From: Lautropia sp. SCN 70-15
GTDB taxonomy: Bacteria; Pseudomonadota; Gammaproteobacteria; Burkholderiales; Burkholderiaceae_E
NCBI GenBank assembly: GCA_001724315.1
Contig: MEEC01000223.1
Span: 1 to 5,451 of the forward strand
DNA: 5,451 nt
Reading direction: 5' to 3'
Below, piece by piece: positions 1-5,451 of the stretch. Position 1 is the stretch's first letter. Every line of letters begins with the position of its first letter. Position numbers and translations under genes: made by a program. The notes beneath the pieces were generated by a model. That model saw only the letters and a program-made list of their open reading frames with translations. It had not been told where the DNA came from and ran no database searches.

Positions 1-2319
1 GGCCGCACCGGCGACGCCTGCCGCGGCGGCAGCGAGACGATCGGTCTCGGCGGCAGGCGCTTCACCTGCGACCTCAGCTTCGGTGCGGGCAAGGTCGCGA
101 CCCCGGCCGCGACGGCGCTCGCCTCGTTCGGAGCGGTCGGTGCGCTCAGCGCGTTCCGGGCGCTCACCGCGTTCCGGTCGCTCACCGCGTTCCGGTCGCT
201 CGGCGCGCTCCGGTCGCTCGGCGCGCTCGGCACGTTCCGGGCGCTCCGCACGTTCCGGGCGCTCCCCGCGCTCGCCGCGCTCGCCGCGCGCCGGGCGGTC
301 GAGGTCCTCACGACCTTCCCGGTCCTCGCGGCGGCCGCCGCGGCGACGGCCGTCGCCCTCGCCGCCGTTCGGCTGTGCCGGACGCGGGCCGCGGGCCTCT
401 CGGCCTTCCCGCCCTTCACGGCCTTCACGGCCTTCGCGTCGATCGCGACCGCCACGGCCTTCGCGGCCCTCGCGGCCTTCGCGAGCCCGCCGACCCTCGG
501 CGCCGCCCGCGGCAGGGGCCGCGGCCGGGCGTGCGGCCGGCGTGGCCTCGGCCTCGTTGGCGGGCTTCTTGCGGAACCAGCCGAGGATCTTGCCGAGCAG
601 GCCGTCGTCGCCGAGCATGGGTTGCGCGGCGCCGGCGGCTGCGGCGGGGCGCGCCGCCGGCGTGGGCGTCGCGGCCGGCGCGCTGGCCGGGGCGGCTGCG
701 GGCGCCGGGGGCGGCACCTCGGGCCGGATGCCCTTGACCGCCGCTTCCTGGCGCGGCTTGGCTGCTTCCAGCTTGCGGTCGAGGTAGGTTTCCTCTTCCT
801 CGGGCGCTTCGGCCAGCGCGTAGCTGGCCTTGTAGTTGGCCAGCCGGTCGTCGTCGTGGCGCAGGCGCTCGGTCCGGTAGTGCGGCGTCTCGAGGTGCTT
901 GTTCGGGATCAGGACGATCTCGACCTTGAGCCGCGCCTCGAGCTTGTTCAGCTCGCTGCGCTTCTCGTTGAGCAGGTAGGTGGCCACGTCGACCGGCACC
1001 TGGGCGTAGACCGCCGCGGTGCTCTCCTTCATCGCGTCTTCCTGGATCACGCGCAGCACGTGCAGCGCGGAGGACTCGATGTCGCGGATCACGCCGGTGC
1101 CGTTGCAGCGCGGGCAGGTGATGTGCGAGCCCTCGACCAGCGCCGGGCGCAGCCGCTGGCGCGACAGCTCCATCAGGCCGAAGCGGGAGATCTTGCCGGT
1201 CTGCACCCGCGCGCGGTCGTAGTGCAGGGCGTCTTTCAGCCGCTGCTCGACCTCGCGCTGGTTCTTGGCGCTCTCCATGTCGATGAAGTCGATGACGATC
1301 AGGCCGCCCAGGTCGCGCAGGCGCATCTGGCGGGCCACCTCGTCGGCGGCCTCGAGGTTGGTGCGCAGCGCCGTTTCCTCGATGTCGGAGCCGCGGGTGG
1401 CGCGCGCCGAGTTGACGTCGATCGCGACCAGCGCCTCGGTGTGGTCGATGACCACCGCGCCGCCCGAGGGCAGCGGGACCAGGCGCGAATGCGCGGTCTC
1501 GATCTGGTGCTCGATCTGGAAGCGCGAGAACAGCGGCGTGTCGTCGCGGTAGCGCTTGACCCGGCTGACCATGTCCGGCATCACGTGGACCATGAACTGC
1601 CGGGCCTGCTCGTAGATGTCGTCGGTGTCGATCAGGACCTCGCCGATGTCGGGCGAGAAGTAGTCGCGGATGGCGCGGATGACCAGGCTGGACTCCTGGT
1701 AGATCAGGAAGGGGCCCGGGGCGGAGCCTGCCGCCTGCTCGATCGCGGTCCAGAGCTGCAGCAGGTAGTTCAGGTCCCACTGCAGCTCCTCGGCGGTGCG
1801 GCCGATGCCCGCGGTGCGGGCGATCAGGCTCATGCCGGAGGGGTGCTGCAGCTTGTCCATGGTCTCGCGCAGCTCTTGCCGGTCCTCGCCCTCGACGCGG
1901 CGCGAAACGCCGCCGCCGCGCGGGTTGTTCGGCATCAGGACCAGGTAGCGCCCGGCCAGCGAGATGTAGGTGGTCAGCGCGGCGCCCTTGTTGCCGCGCT
2001 CTTCCTTGTCGACCTGGACGATGACCTCCATGCCTTCGGAGATCGCGTCCTGGATGCGCGCCTTCGACGCGTCGACGCCGGCCTTGAAGAAGGCCTTCGA
2101 GATTTCCTTGAACGGCAGGAAGCCGTGGCGTTCTTCGCCGTAGTTGACGAAGCAGGCCTCGAGGCTGGGCTCGACGCGGGTGATGACCCCCTTGTAGATG
2201 TTGCTCTTGCGGGACTCGCGGCCCGCGGACTCGATGTCGATGTCGATCAGCTTCTGGCCGTCGACGATGGCCACGCGCAGCTCTTCCGAGTGCGTGGCAT
2301 TGAACAGCATTCGCTTCAT
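1..2319 (-). CDS. rne: Ribonuclease E, 3' end beyond the window (773 codons present)
   Basis: Membrane-associated endoribonuclease that starts mRNA decay, matures 5S/16S rRNA and tRNA precursors, and usually scaffolds the degradosome. The start is ATG at 2319, giving MKRMLFNATHSEELRVAIVD, the family's canonical N-terminus, with GGAG 8 nt upstream. The S1 domain spans about residues 35-117, with F57, F67 and K111 matching the E. coli RNA-binding residues. The 5'-phosphate sensor is R168/T169. The catalytic aspartates are D301 (in AIDVNSARATRG) and D344 (in IVIDFIDM), equivalent to E. coli D303/D346. The Zn-link is C402-P-R-C405. The catalytic part ends near residue 527. An Ala/Pro linker (about 533-567) follows, then the helix LLGKILGWFRKK (574-585), at the same position as the E. 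coli membrane anchor, then an Arg/Glu/Gly-rich tail with short repeats. RNase G is excluded by the long tail. The frame is intact to the window edge. Identification is near certain; total length and degradosome-binding motifs cannot be seen here. Confidence 0.97.
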   Translation of the reverse strand, partial: MKRMLFNATHSEELRVAIVDGQKLIDIDIESAGRESRKSNIYKGVITRVEPSLEACFVNYGEERHGFLPFKEISKAFFKAGVDASKARIQDAISEGMEVIVQVDKEERGNKGAALTTYISLAGRYLVLMPNNPRGGGVSRRVEGEDRQELRETMDKLQHPSGMSLIARTAGIGRTAEELQWDLNYLLQLWTAIEQAAGSAPGPFLIYQESSLVIRAIRDYFSPDIGEVLIDTDDIYEQARQFMVHVMPDMVSRVKRYRDDTPLFSRFQIEHQIETAHSRLVPLPSGGAVVIDHTEALVAIDVNSARATRGSDIEETALRTNLEAADEVARQMRLRDLGGLIVIDFIDMESAKNQREVEQRLKDALHYDRARVQTGKISRFGLMELSRQRLRPALVEGSHITCPRCNGTGVIRDIESSALHVLRVIQEDAMKESTAAVYAQVPVDVATYLLNEKRSELNKLEARLKVEIVLIPNKHLETPHYRTERLRHDDDRLANYKASYALAEAPEEEETYLDRKLEAAKPRQEAAVKGIRPEVPPPAPAAAPASAPAATPTPAARPAAAAGAAQPMLGDDGLLGKILGWFRKKPANEAEATPAARPAAAPAAGGAEGRRAREGREGREGRGGRDRREGREGREGREGREARGPRPAQPNGGEGDGRRRGGRREDREGREDLDRPARGERGERGERPERAERPERAERAERPERAERPERGERPERGERPERAERTDRSERGERRRGRGRDLARTEAEVAGEAPAAETDRLAAAAAGVAGAA
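124..294 (-). repeat. 9-bp repeat array coding for Pro/Ala/Gly-Glu-Arg triplets in the RNase E tail
   Basis: Nineteen consecutive 9-bp units in phase with the rne codons (RNase E residues about 676-732). On the plus strand they are variants of gcgttccgg, gcgctcggc and tcgctcacc. On the coding strand each gives a tripeptide of the form x-Glu-Arg, mostly PER, GER or AER, with the edge units drifting (for example TDR and PAR). Several neighbours differ by only one or two bases, and pairs of units make near-perfect 18-bp repeats around 151-204, which suggests growth by slippage or recombination. The encoded segment is highly charged, with acidic and basic residues alternating, and is expected to be disordered or a single charged helix; such tails in RNase E bind RNA or partner proteins. 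Confidence 0.9.
400..480 (-). repeat. Second 9-bp repeat array (GREGRE-type) in the RNase E tail
   Basis: Nine 9-bp units, in codon phase with rne, cover RNase E residues about 614-640. The most regular plus-strand unit is acggccttc, coding for Glu-Gly-Arg. Two central units (436-453) have diverged to Asp-Arg-Arg and Gly-Gly-Arg. The peptide is an EGR repeat, richer in Gly than the downstream PER/GER array, so the two arrays arose from different seed units. Arg/Gly-rich stretches like this commonly bind RNA; that role is inferred here. Confidence 0.85.
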
Positions 2320-2327
2320 GCAAATGA

Positions 2328-2331
2328 CTCC
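2328..2331 (-). promoter_or_regulatory. Ribosome binding site of rne
   Basis: On the minus strand GGAG lies 8 nt before the ATG at 2319, normal Shine-Dalgarno spacing. It supports that ATG over other possible starts nearby, and the protein alignment agrees. Confidence 0.75.
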
Positions 2332-2360
2332 GTTGCGCGCCAGTTGCGTGGCGGCGCGCT

Positions 2361-2376
2361 TCGGCCAGCGGGCCGA
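2361..2376 (-). promoter_or_regulatory. Hairpin in the rne leader close to the ribosome binding site
   Basis: Perfect 6-bp inverted repeat TCGGCC / GGCCGA with a 4-nt loop, ending about 41 nt upstream of the rne ATG. In the rne transcript it would form a stable GC-rich stem just before the ribosome binding site. It is a candidate for the autoregulatory leader structure; no pairing has been shown. Confidence 0.5.
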
Positions 2377-2424
2377 TGCGAACGGAAGCAGCGAAAGAGG
2401 ATGCTCAGGTCGGCCGCGAGCGAA

Positions 2425-2443
2425 CCGGCGCTACGCGCGCCGG
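2425..2443 (-). promoter_or_regulatory. GC-rich 7-bp hairpin in the rne leader
   Basis: Perfect inverted repeat CCGGCGC / GCGCCGG around a 5-nt loop, about 105 nt upstream of the rne start. The right arm belongs to a longer motif, cgcgcgccgg, that recurs at 2459-2468, so two alternative pairings with the left arm are possible. No U-tract follows on either strand, so it is not a typical intrinsic terminator. Confidence 0.45.
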
Positions 2444-2700
2444 CAATCCACCGGTGAGCGCGCGCCGGAAAACGCCGGGCATGACCCGGGATCGTCGGAC
2501 GTGGGGTGCGCAGACAAGGGTTCGGGAACCGTACTGGTCGGGGCGTCGGCGGTTGTGGCCGGCGCCCGCTGCTCTCTCTTCTGGATATTCCGCATCGTCC
2601 CGCGTTCCTCGCCCGGGGTGGGGCAGGGGAACCGCGGTTTCATGTTCGTTCCGTCGTGTCCGCGACCCGTGGGGTGCCGCTCGTGCCGGCATTCGACCGG

Positions 2701-2706
2701 TACAAT
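2701..2706 (+). promoter_or_regulatory. Candidate -10 box for the rluC operon
   Basis: TACAAT matches the sigma-70 -10 consensus at five of six bases and is a striking AT-containing hexamer in a very GC-rich region. I see no good -35 hexamer at 16-18 bp upstream. If used, transcription would start near 2713 and leave an rluC leader of about 208 nt. This is a weak prediction from one element. Confidence 0.4.
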
Positions 2707-2731
2707 CCGCTCGTTGAGCCGGGACCGTTCC

Positions 2732-2741
2732 GGTCCGGACC
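2732..2741. repeat. 10-bp palindrome GGTCCGGACC
   Basis: Perfect palindrome whose left arm can also pair with GGACC at 2722-2726. It lies roughly 20-30 bp past the predicted rluC start of transcription. It could be a regulator site or simply a leader hairpin; nothing in the window distinguishes these. Confidence 0.3.
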
Positions 2742-2909
2742 TGGAAAACCCCCGGCGCACAGGAACTGCGCCCACGGCGGCGATCGGCAAGCCCGGACAG
2801 CCGGACGCCGAAAGACAGGACGCTGAAGCGGGCCTGGACAGGGCGCCGGAAGCGGAAGACCGGCTCGACGGCGCGGTTCCGGAAGACCCGGATCGCGCAC
2901 GACCTTGCG

Positions 2910-2918
2910 AGTATACCA
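2910..2918 (-). promoter_or_regulatory. Candidate extended -10 promoter for rne
   Basis: Read on the minus strand the sequence is TGGTATACT: the extended -10 TG dinucleotide, one base, then TATACT (five of six matches to TATAAT). Extended -10 promoters tolerate poor -35 boxes, and the 17-bp-spaced hexamer here (TTTCCT, about 2933-2938) is poor. Transcription would begin near 2903, giving an rne leader of about 585 nt. The element ends two bases before the rluC start codon, so the two genes would share this point. Better supported than the plus-strand candidate, but unproven. Confidence 0.45.
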
Positions 2919-2920
2919 AC

Positions 2921-3967
2921 GTGGACAGCCCCAGGAAAAGGGCGGACGGGCCCGGCGGGGCCGCGCCTGCCGTCAGGATCGTGGAAGTCGACGCCGACCG
3001 CGCCGGCCAGCGGCTGGACAATTTCGTCGTCGGCCAGTGCAAGGGGGTCCCCAAGAGCCACGTCTACCGGCTGATCCGCAGCGGGCAGCTGCGCGTCAAC
3101 GGCGGGCGCCGAGGCGCCGATTACCGTCTGGAGGCTGGCGATGTCGTCAGGATCCCCCCGGTCCGGGTCGCGGCGCCCGCCCCCGTGCCGGCCGAGGAGC
3201 CGGGCGCCATCGGGCCCGGCCAGGCGCTGCGGACGCGCGCCGCGCTCGCCAGGCGCCTGCCGGTCATCCACGAGGACGACTGGATGCTGGTCATCGACAA
3301 GCCCGAGGCGGTGGCGGTGCACGGCGGCAGCGGCGTGTCGAGCGGCGTCATCGAGCGGCTGCGCGCCGCGCGCCCCGAGGAGCGCTTCCTGGAGCTCGCC
3401 CACCGGATCGATCGGGAGACCTCGGGGGTGCTGGTGATCGCCCGCCGGCGGGCCGCGCTGCTCGCGCTGCAGGCGCAGTGGCGCGAGCGCGCCCCCACCA
3501 AGCGCTACCTGGCGATCGTTTCGGGCAGCTGGCCGCTGCGCAGCAAGACCCTGGACGCGCCGCTGCGGCGGATGCCCGCGCCAGGCGGCGACCGCCGCGT
3601 GGCGGTCCACGCCGAGGGGCAGGAGGCGGTCACCCGGGTGCGCGGGCTCGCGCGCTTCACGCTGCCGGGCCTGGGCGACTTCACGCTGGTCGAGGCCACG
3701 ATCGAGACCGGCCGGACCCACCAGATCCGCGTGCACCTGAGCCACGCCGGCCATCCGATCGCCGGCGACGACAAGTACGGCGACTATCGCCTCAACCGGG
3801 CGCTGGCCGCACAGGGCTTCCGGCGCATGTATCTTCACGCGGCGTCGCTGTCGCTCCGACATCCGGAATCCGGCCGGCCGCTCACGCTGACGGCGCCGAT
3901 GCCCGAGAGCTTTTCTGCGATGCTGCAGGCGGGCGGCGTCGATTCCCTTCCCGAACTGGAACGCTGA
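2921..3967 (+). CDS. rluC: 23S rRNA pseudouridine synthase RluC
   Basis: Converts specific uridines in 23S rRNA to pseudouridine (955, 2504 and 2580 in E. coli). The product from GTG 2921 is 348 aa; E. coli RluC is 319. It has an N-terminal S4 RNA-binding domain (about residues 20-85, containing GVPKSHVYRLIRSGQLRVN and ending in VRIPPVRVAA) and an RluA-type catalytic domain. Catalytic Asp164 sits in LAHRIDRETSGVL (the family usually has HRLDR), and GRTHQIRVH is at 264-272. AVHGGSG and the HPIAGDDKYG loop also match RluC. The GTG at 2921 was chosen because it leaves about 16 residues before the conserved VRIVEVDADRAGQR block; GTG 2981 would cut into that block, and no in-frame ATG lies nearby. 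No good Shine-Dalgarno precedes it, so the start is the least certain part. It is divergent from rne and first in a plus-strand gene set. Confidence 0.93.
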   Translation: MDSPRKRADGPGGAAPAVRIVEVDADRAGQRLDNFVVGQCKGVPKSHVYRLIRSGQLRVNGGRRGADYRLEAGDVVRIPPVRVAAPAPVPAEEPGAIGPGQALRTRAALARRLPVIHEDDWMLVIDKPEAVAVHGGSGVSSGVIERLRAARPEERFLELAHRIDRETSGVLVIARRRAALLALQAQWRERAPTKRYLAIVSGSWPLRSKTLDAPLRRMPAPGGDRRVAVHAEGQEAVTRVRGLARFTLPGLGDFTLVEATIETGRTHQIRVHLSHAGHPIAGDDKYGDYRLNRALAAQGFRRMYLHAASLSLRHPESGRPLTLTAPMPESFSAMLQAGGVDSLPELER

Positions 3968-3971
3968 ACTC

Positions 3972-4633
3972 ATGTCTTCTCGACGCTATCGTCTCGTGGT
4001 CTTCGACTGGGACGGCACGCTGGTCGACTCCACCGCCGCGATCGTCCATGCGATCCGTGCCTCGGCCGCCGACCTCGGGCTGCCGGTGCCCAGCCGCGAG
4101 CAGGCCTCGCACGTGATCGGGCTGGGGCTGCTCGACGCGATCCATCGCGCGGTGCCGTCGATCGCGCGCGAGCAGGTGCCCCTGTACGTGCAGCGCTATC
4201 GCTACCACTACCTGAAGGAAGACGCCGCCCTCGAGGCCTTCCAGGGCGTGCCGGCCCTGCTGGACGAACTCGCCGACGCGGGCGCCTGGCTGGCGGTCGC
4301 GACCGGCAAGTCGCGGGTCGGGCTGAACCGGGCGCTGGACCAGATGGGCTGGACCGGCCGCTTCCTCACCACCCGCTGCGCGGACGAGGGCATCCCGAAG
4401 CCGGATCCGTGGATGCTGCGCGACATCTGCGAGGAGCTCGGCCTGGAGGCCGCCGAGGCGCTGATGATCGGCGACACCACGCACGACCTGGGCATGGCCC
4501 GCGCGGCGGGCTCCGATGCGGTGGCGGTGACCTACGGCGCCCACCCGCGCGAGGAGCTGGCGCCGAGCCGGCGCTCGCGGTCGTGGATTCGGTGGCCGAG
4601 CTGCGCGACGCGCTGCTCGGCTGGATACGGTGA
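3972..4633 (+). pseudogene. HAD-superfamily phosphatase (phosphoglycolate-phosphatase-like), frame broken near the 3' end
   Basis: Probable small-molecule phosphatase of the HAD-IA type; the substrate is not evident. ATG 3972 is 4 bp after the rluC stop, suggesting coupled translation. Motif I is FDWDGTLVDS (nucleophile D12, acid/base D14), motif II T111 in AVATGKS, motif III K143 in PKPDP, and motif IV GDTTHD (D168, D172); a helical cap lies between motifs I and II. The sequence is convincing to L196 (GAHPREEL), then that frame becomes Arg-rich nonsense that stays open to 5087 across the Rieske gene. The frame one base back gives AEPALAVVDSVAELRDALL and ends GWIR-stop at 4633, exactly the expected HAD C-terminus, overlapping the next start codon. 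Joined, the protein is about 220 aa, normal for the family. One base seems to be missing around 4557-4568, either a sequencing error or a real mutation. All catalytic motifs precede the break, so the protein might still work. Confidence 0.85.
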
Positions 4634-5073
4634 GCCCGATGGCGGGCCCGGATTCCGGAGCCTCGGCGCAGGCGAGGGCGGCCGACGAGCGCGACGCCCC
4701 CCCCGAGGGCTGGATCCGCGTCTGCGCGAGCGAAGCGCTCGCCGAAGGCGGCGACGGCGTGCGCTTCGAGCTGCCCGCGTCGCGCGCCGGGTCGCCCGCG
4801 CCGCAGGCCTTCGCGGTGCGCTACGATGGCCGCGTGCACGCGTGGCTGAACCGCTGCGCGCACGTGCCGGTCGAGCTCGACTGGATGCCGGGCAAGTTCT
4901 TCGACGAGAGCGGCCTGCTGCTGATCTGCGCCACCCACGGCGCGACCTACGAGCCCGACACCGGCCGTTGCGTCGGCGGGCCCTGCCGCGGCAAGGCCCT
5001 CGAGCCGGTAACGGTCTGCGAGCACGATGGCAGCATCTGGGCCGATCCGGGCCCGCAAGGCCGAAGCAGCTGA
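4630..5073 (+). CDS. Small Rieske [2Fe-2S] protein
   Basis: A 147-residue soluble protein with one Rieske domain, the fold that holds a [2Fe-2S] cluster with two Cys and two His and moves electrons. The ligands are visible: C76-A-H78 in NRCAHVPVELDW and C100-A-T-H103 in LICATHGATYEP. A further conserved-looking segment, TGRCVGGPCRGKALEPV, has two extra Cys (C114, C119) near the second half-site. There is no signal peptide or membrane helix, so it resembles a cytoplasmic Rieske ferredoxin rather than the bc1 subunit; no oxygenase is adjacent, so its partner is unknown. The GTG start at 4630 overlaps the upstream stop (GTGA), arguing for coupling; ATG 4639 is the alternative. The first 25 residues are variable, and codons 23-25 contain a run of eight C (4697-4704). 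Confidence 0.88.
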   Translation: MSPMAGPDSGASAQARAADERDAPPEGWIRVCASEALAEGGDGVRFELPASRAGSPAPQAFAVRYDGRVHAWLNRCAHVPVELDWMPGKFFDESGLLLICATHGATYEPDTGRCVGGPCRGKALEPVTVCEHDGSIWADPGPQGRSS

Positions 5074-5074
5074 C

Positions 5075-5107
5075 GAGCGAACGCTGAGCGAACGATGAGC
5101 GAACGAT
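5075..5107 (+). repeat. 11-bp tandem repeat leading into the cupin start codon
   Basis: Three direct copies of gagcgaacgat (the first has c for a at position 10) fill the gap between the Rieske stop and the cupin start. The last copy supplies the first two bases of the cupin ATG at 5106, and the previous copy supplies another ATG at 5095. A partial fourth copy (gagcaag) continues into the gene. Confidence 0.85.
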
Positions 5108-5451
5108 GAGCAAGCCCGAGCAGACGACGGAACCCGAGACCCGGGTCGAGACGCTCAAGGACCTCCTCCGCTTCCAGGATAAGGCCGTCGTCAGCCGCAT
5201 GCTGGTCAAGAACACCGGCGGCAGCGTGACGCTGTTCGCTTTCGACCGGGGCGAGGGGCTGAGCGAGCACACCGCGCCATTCGACGCACTGCTCGCCGGT
5301 GTCGAGGGCGAGGCGAAGGTGAGGGTCGGGACCGAGACTCACGTCCTCGAGGAGGGGCAGGTCCTGCTGATCCCCGCCACCGTTCCGCATGCGATCGACC
5401 CGCTCACGCCCTTCAAGATGCTCCTGGTGATGATCAAGGAGGAAAGGGCAG
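5106..5451 (+). CDS. Small single-domain cupin protein, last codons beyond the window
   Basis: The frame from ATG 5106 is open for 115 codons to the window edge. The product begins MSKPEQTTEPETRVETLKDL and carries a single cupin (double-stranded beta-barrel) domain. Cupin motif 1 is GEGLSEHTAPFDALLAGVEG (metal-ligand candidate H55; the second His of the usual HxH is replaced by Ala), and motif 2 is GQVLLIPATVPHAI (P90, H95). The HTAPFDA variant is one I recognise from small bacterial cupins of about 110 residues ending in FKMLL-(I/V)MI-K, and FKMLLVMIKEERA here fits, so only a few residues should be missing. Function is unknown: such proteins can bind metal ions or small ligands. The ATG overlaps the stop of a four-codon ORF (ATGA). 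No strong Shine-Dalgarno is seen; it is probably co-transcribed with the Rieske gene 32 bp upstream. Confidence 0.85.
   Translation, partial: MSKPEQTTEPETRVETLKDLLRFQDKAVVSRMLVKNTGGSVTLFAFDRGEGLSEHTAPFDALLAGVEGEAKVRVGTETHVLEEGQVLLIPATVPHAIDPLTPFKMLLVMIKEERA

Larger units (their letters stand above)
2320..2920. other. Divergent rne/rluC intergenic region, probable long rne leader
   Basis: About 600 bp without a credible gene. Open frames cross it on both strands, but their translations are low-complexity Arg/Pro/Ala/Gly sequences typical of GC-rich non-coding DNA and resemble no family I know. What I can see is a set of small GC-rich inverted repeats (2361-2376, 2425-2443, 2475-2489, 2722-2736), two 10-bp palindromes (AACCGCGGTT at 2630-2639, GGTCCGGACC at 2732-2741), a TACAAT box on the plus strand and an extended -10 box on the minus strand. 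In enterobacteria rne has a structured leader of several hundred nucleotides through which RNase E cuts its own mRNA. The length and hairpins here fit that kind of control, but the function is inferred. Confidence 0.6.

Noticed and set aside
124..294. CRISPR array or regulatory iterons
   Set aside because: The units are contiguous 9-bp coding repeats in rne codon phase with no spacers.
425..2323. A long open frame on the minus strand, starting with TTG at 2323, overlapping rne
   Set aside because: Its translation is Arg/Ala/His-rich low complexity; the overlapping frame from ATG 2319 is unmistakable RNase E with all catalytic residues.
2425..2443. Intrinsic transcription terminator
   Set aside because: There is a stable GC stem but no T-tract following on either strand, and its position just upstream of rne fits a leader hairpin better.
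622..2457. A long plus-strand open frame opposite rne (about 611 codons)
   Set aside because: Antisense shadow caused by high GC and codon bias; its Val/Asp/Leu/Gln-rich translation matches no family and it has no ribosome binding site.
2198..2920. In-frame extension of rluC upstream to ATG 2642 or 2198
   Set aside because: The added residues are low-complexity and unlike RluC N-termini, and the longer version runs into the 5' end of rne. Conserved RluC sequence begins just after GTG 2921.
2905..4116. Further long frames on both strands overlapping rluC
   Set aside because: Arg/Pro/Ala/Gly-rich shadows without motifs; the RluC frame explains this region.
3972..5087. A single 371-aa protein fusing the HAD phosphatase to a C-terminal Arg-rich domain
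   Set aside because: After residue 196 the frame is the wrong frame of the HAD tail and of the Rieske gene; the Arg-rich part is a high-GC artefact of a one-base frame break.

Overview
The window is very GC-rich (well over two thirds G+C by eye) and looks like a chromosomal core segment of a betaproteobacterium, most likely Burkholderiales. The reasons are the close match of the RNase E protein to what I remember of Burkholderiales homologues, the divergent rne/rluC arrangement, and a short operon of rluC, a HAD phosphatase and a small Rieske protein. I see no tRNA, rRNA, insertion sequence, phage gene, CRISPR array or clear terminator.

Layout: (1) Positions 1-2319, minus strand: rne (RNase E). 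The catalytic half is complete and the C-terminal tail runs off the left edge. The frame is open for all 773 codons present. The tail holds a membrane-anchor-like helix and two arrays of 9-bp repeats coding for Arg/Glu-rich tripeptides. (2) Positions 2320-2920: about 600 bp with no convincing gene. It holds the long rne leader with GC-rich hairpins, and candidate promoters for both directions. The best rne promoter candidate almost touches the rluC start codon. (3) Positions 2921-5451, plus strand: a tightly packed set. rluC (23S rRNA pseudouridine synthase) is followed after 4 bp by a HAD-family phosphatase, which overlaps a Rieske [2Fe-2S] protein; 32 bp later comes a small cupin protein cut by the right edge.

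How the genes relate: RNase E (mRNA decay and rRNA processing) and RluC (rRNA modification) are both RNA-metabolism genes read from a shared control region. The three downstream genes are probably co-transcribed with rluC. They are small enzyme or metal-binding proteins without an obvious shared pathway.

The main points to re-examine are a single-base frame break near the 3' end of the HAD gene (about 4557-4568), a run of eight C early in the Rieske gene, the 9-bp repeats in the RNase E tail, the apparent overlap of the rne and rluC leaders, and an 11-bp tandem repeat that carries the cupin start codon together with an overlapping four-codon ORF. I found no convincing new biological system; most of the window is conserved housekeeping sequence.
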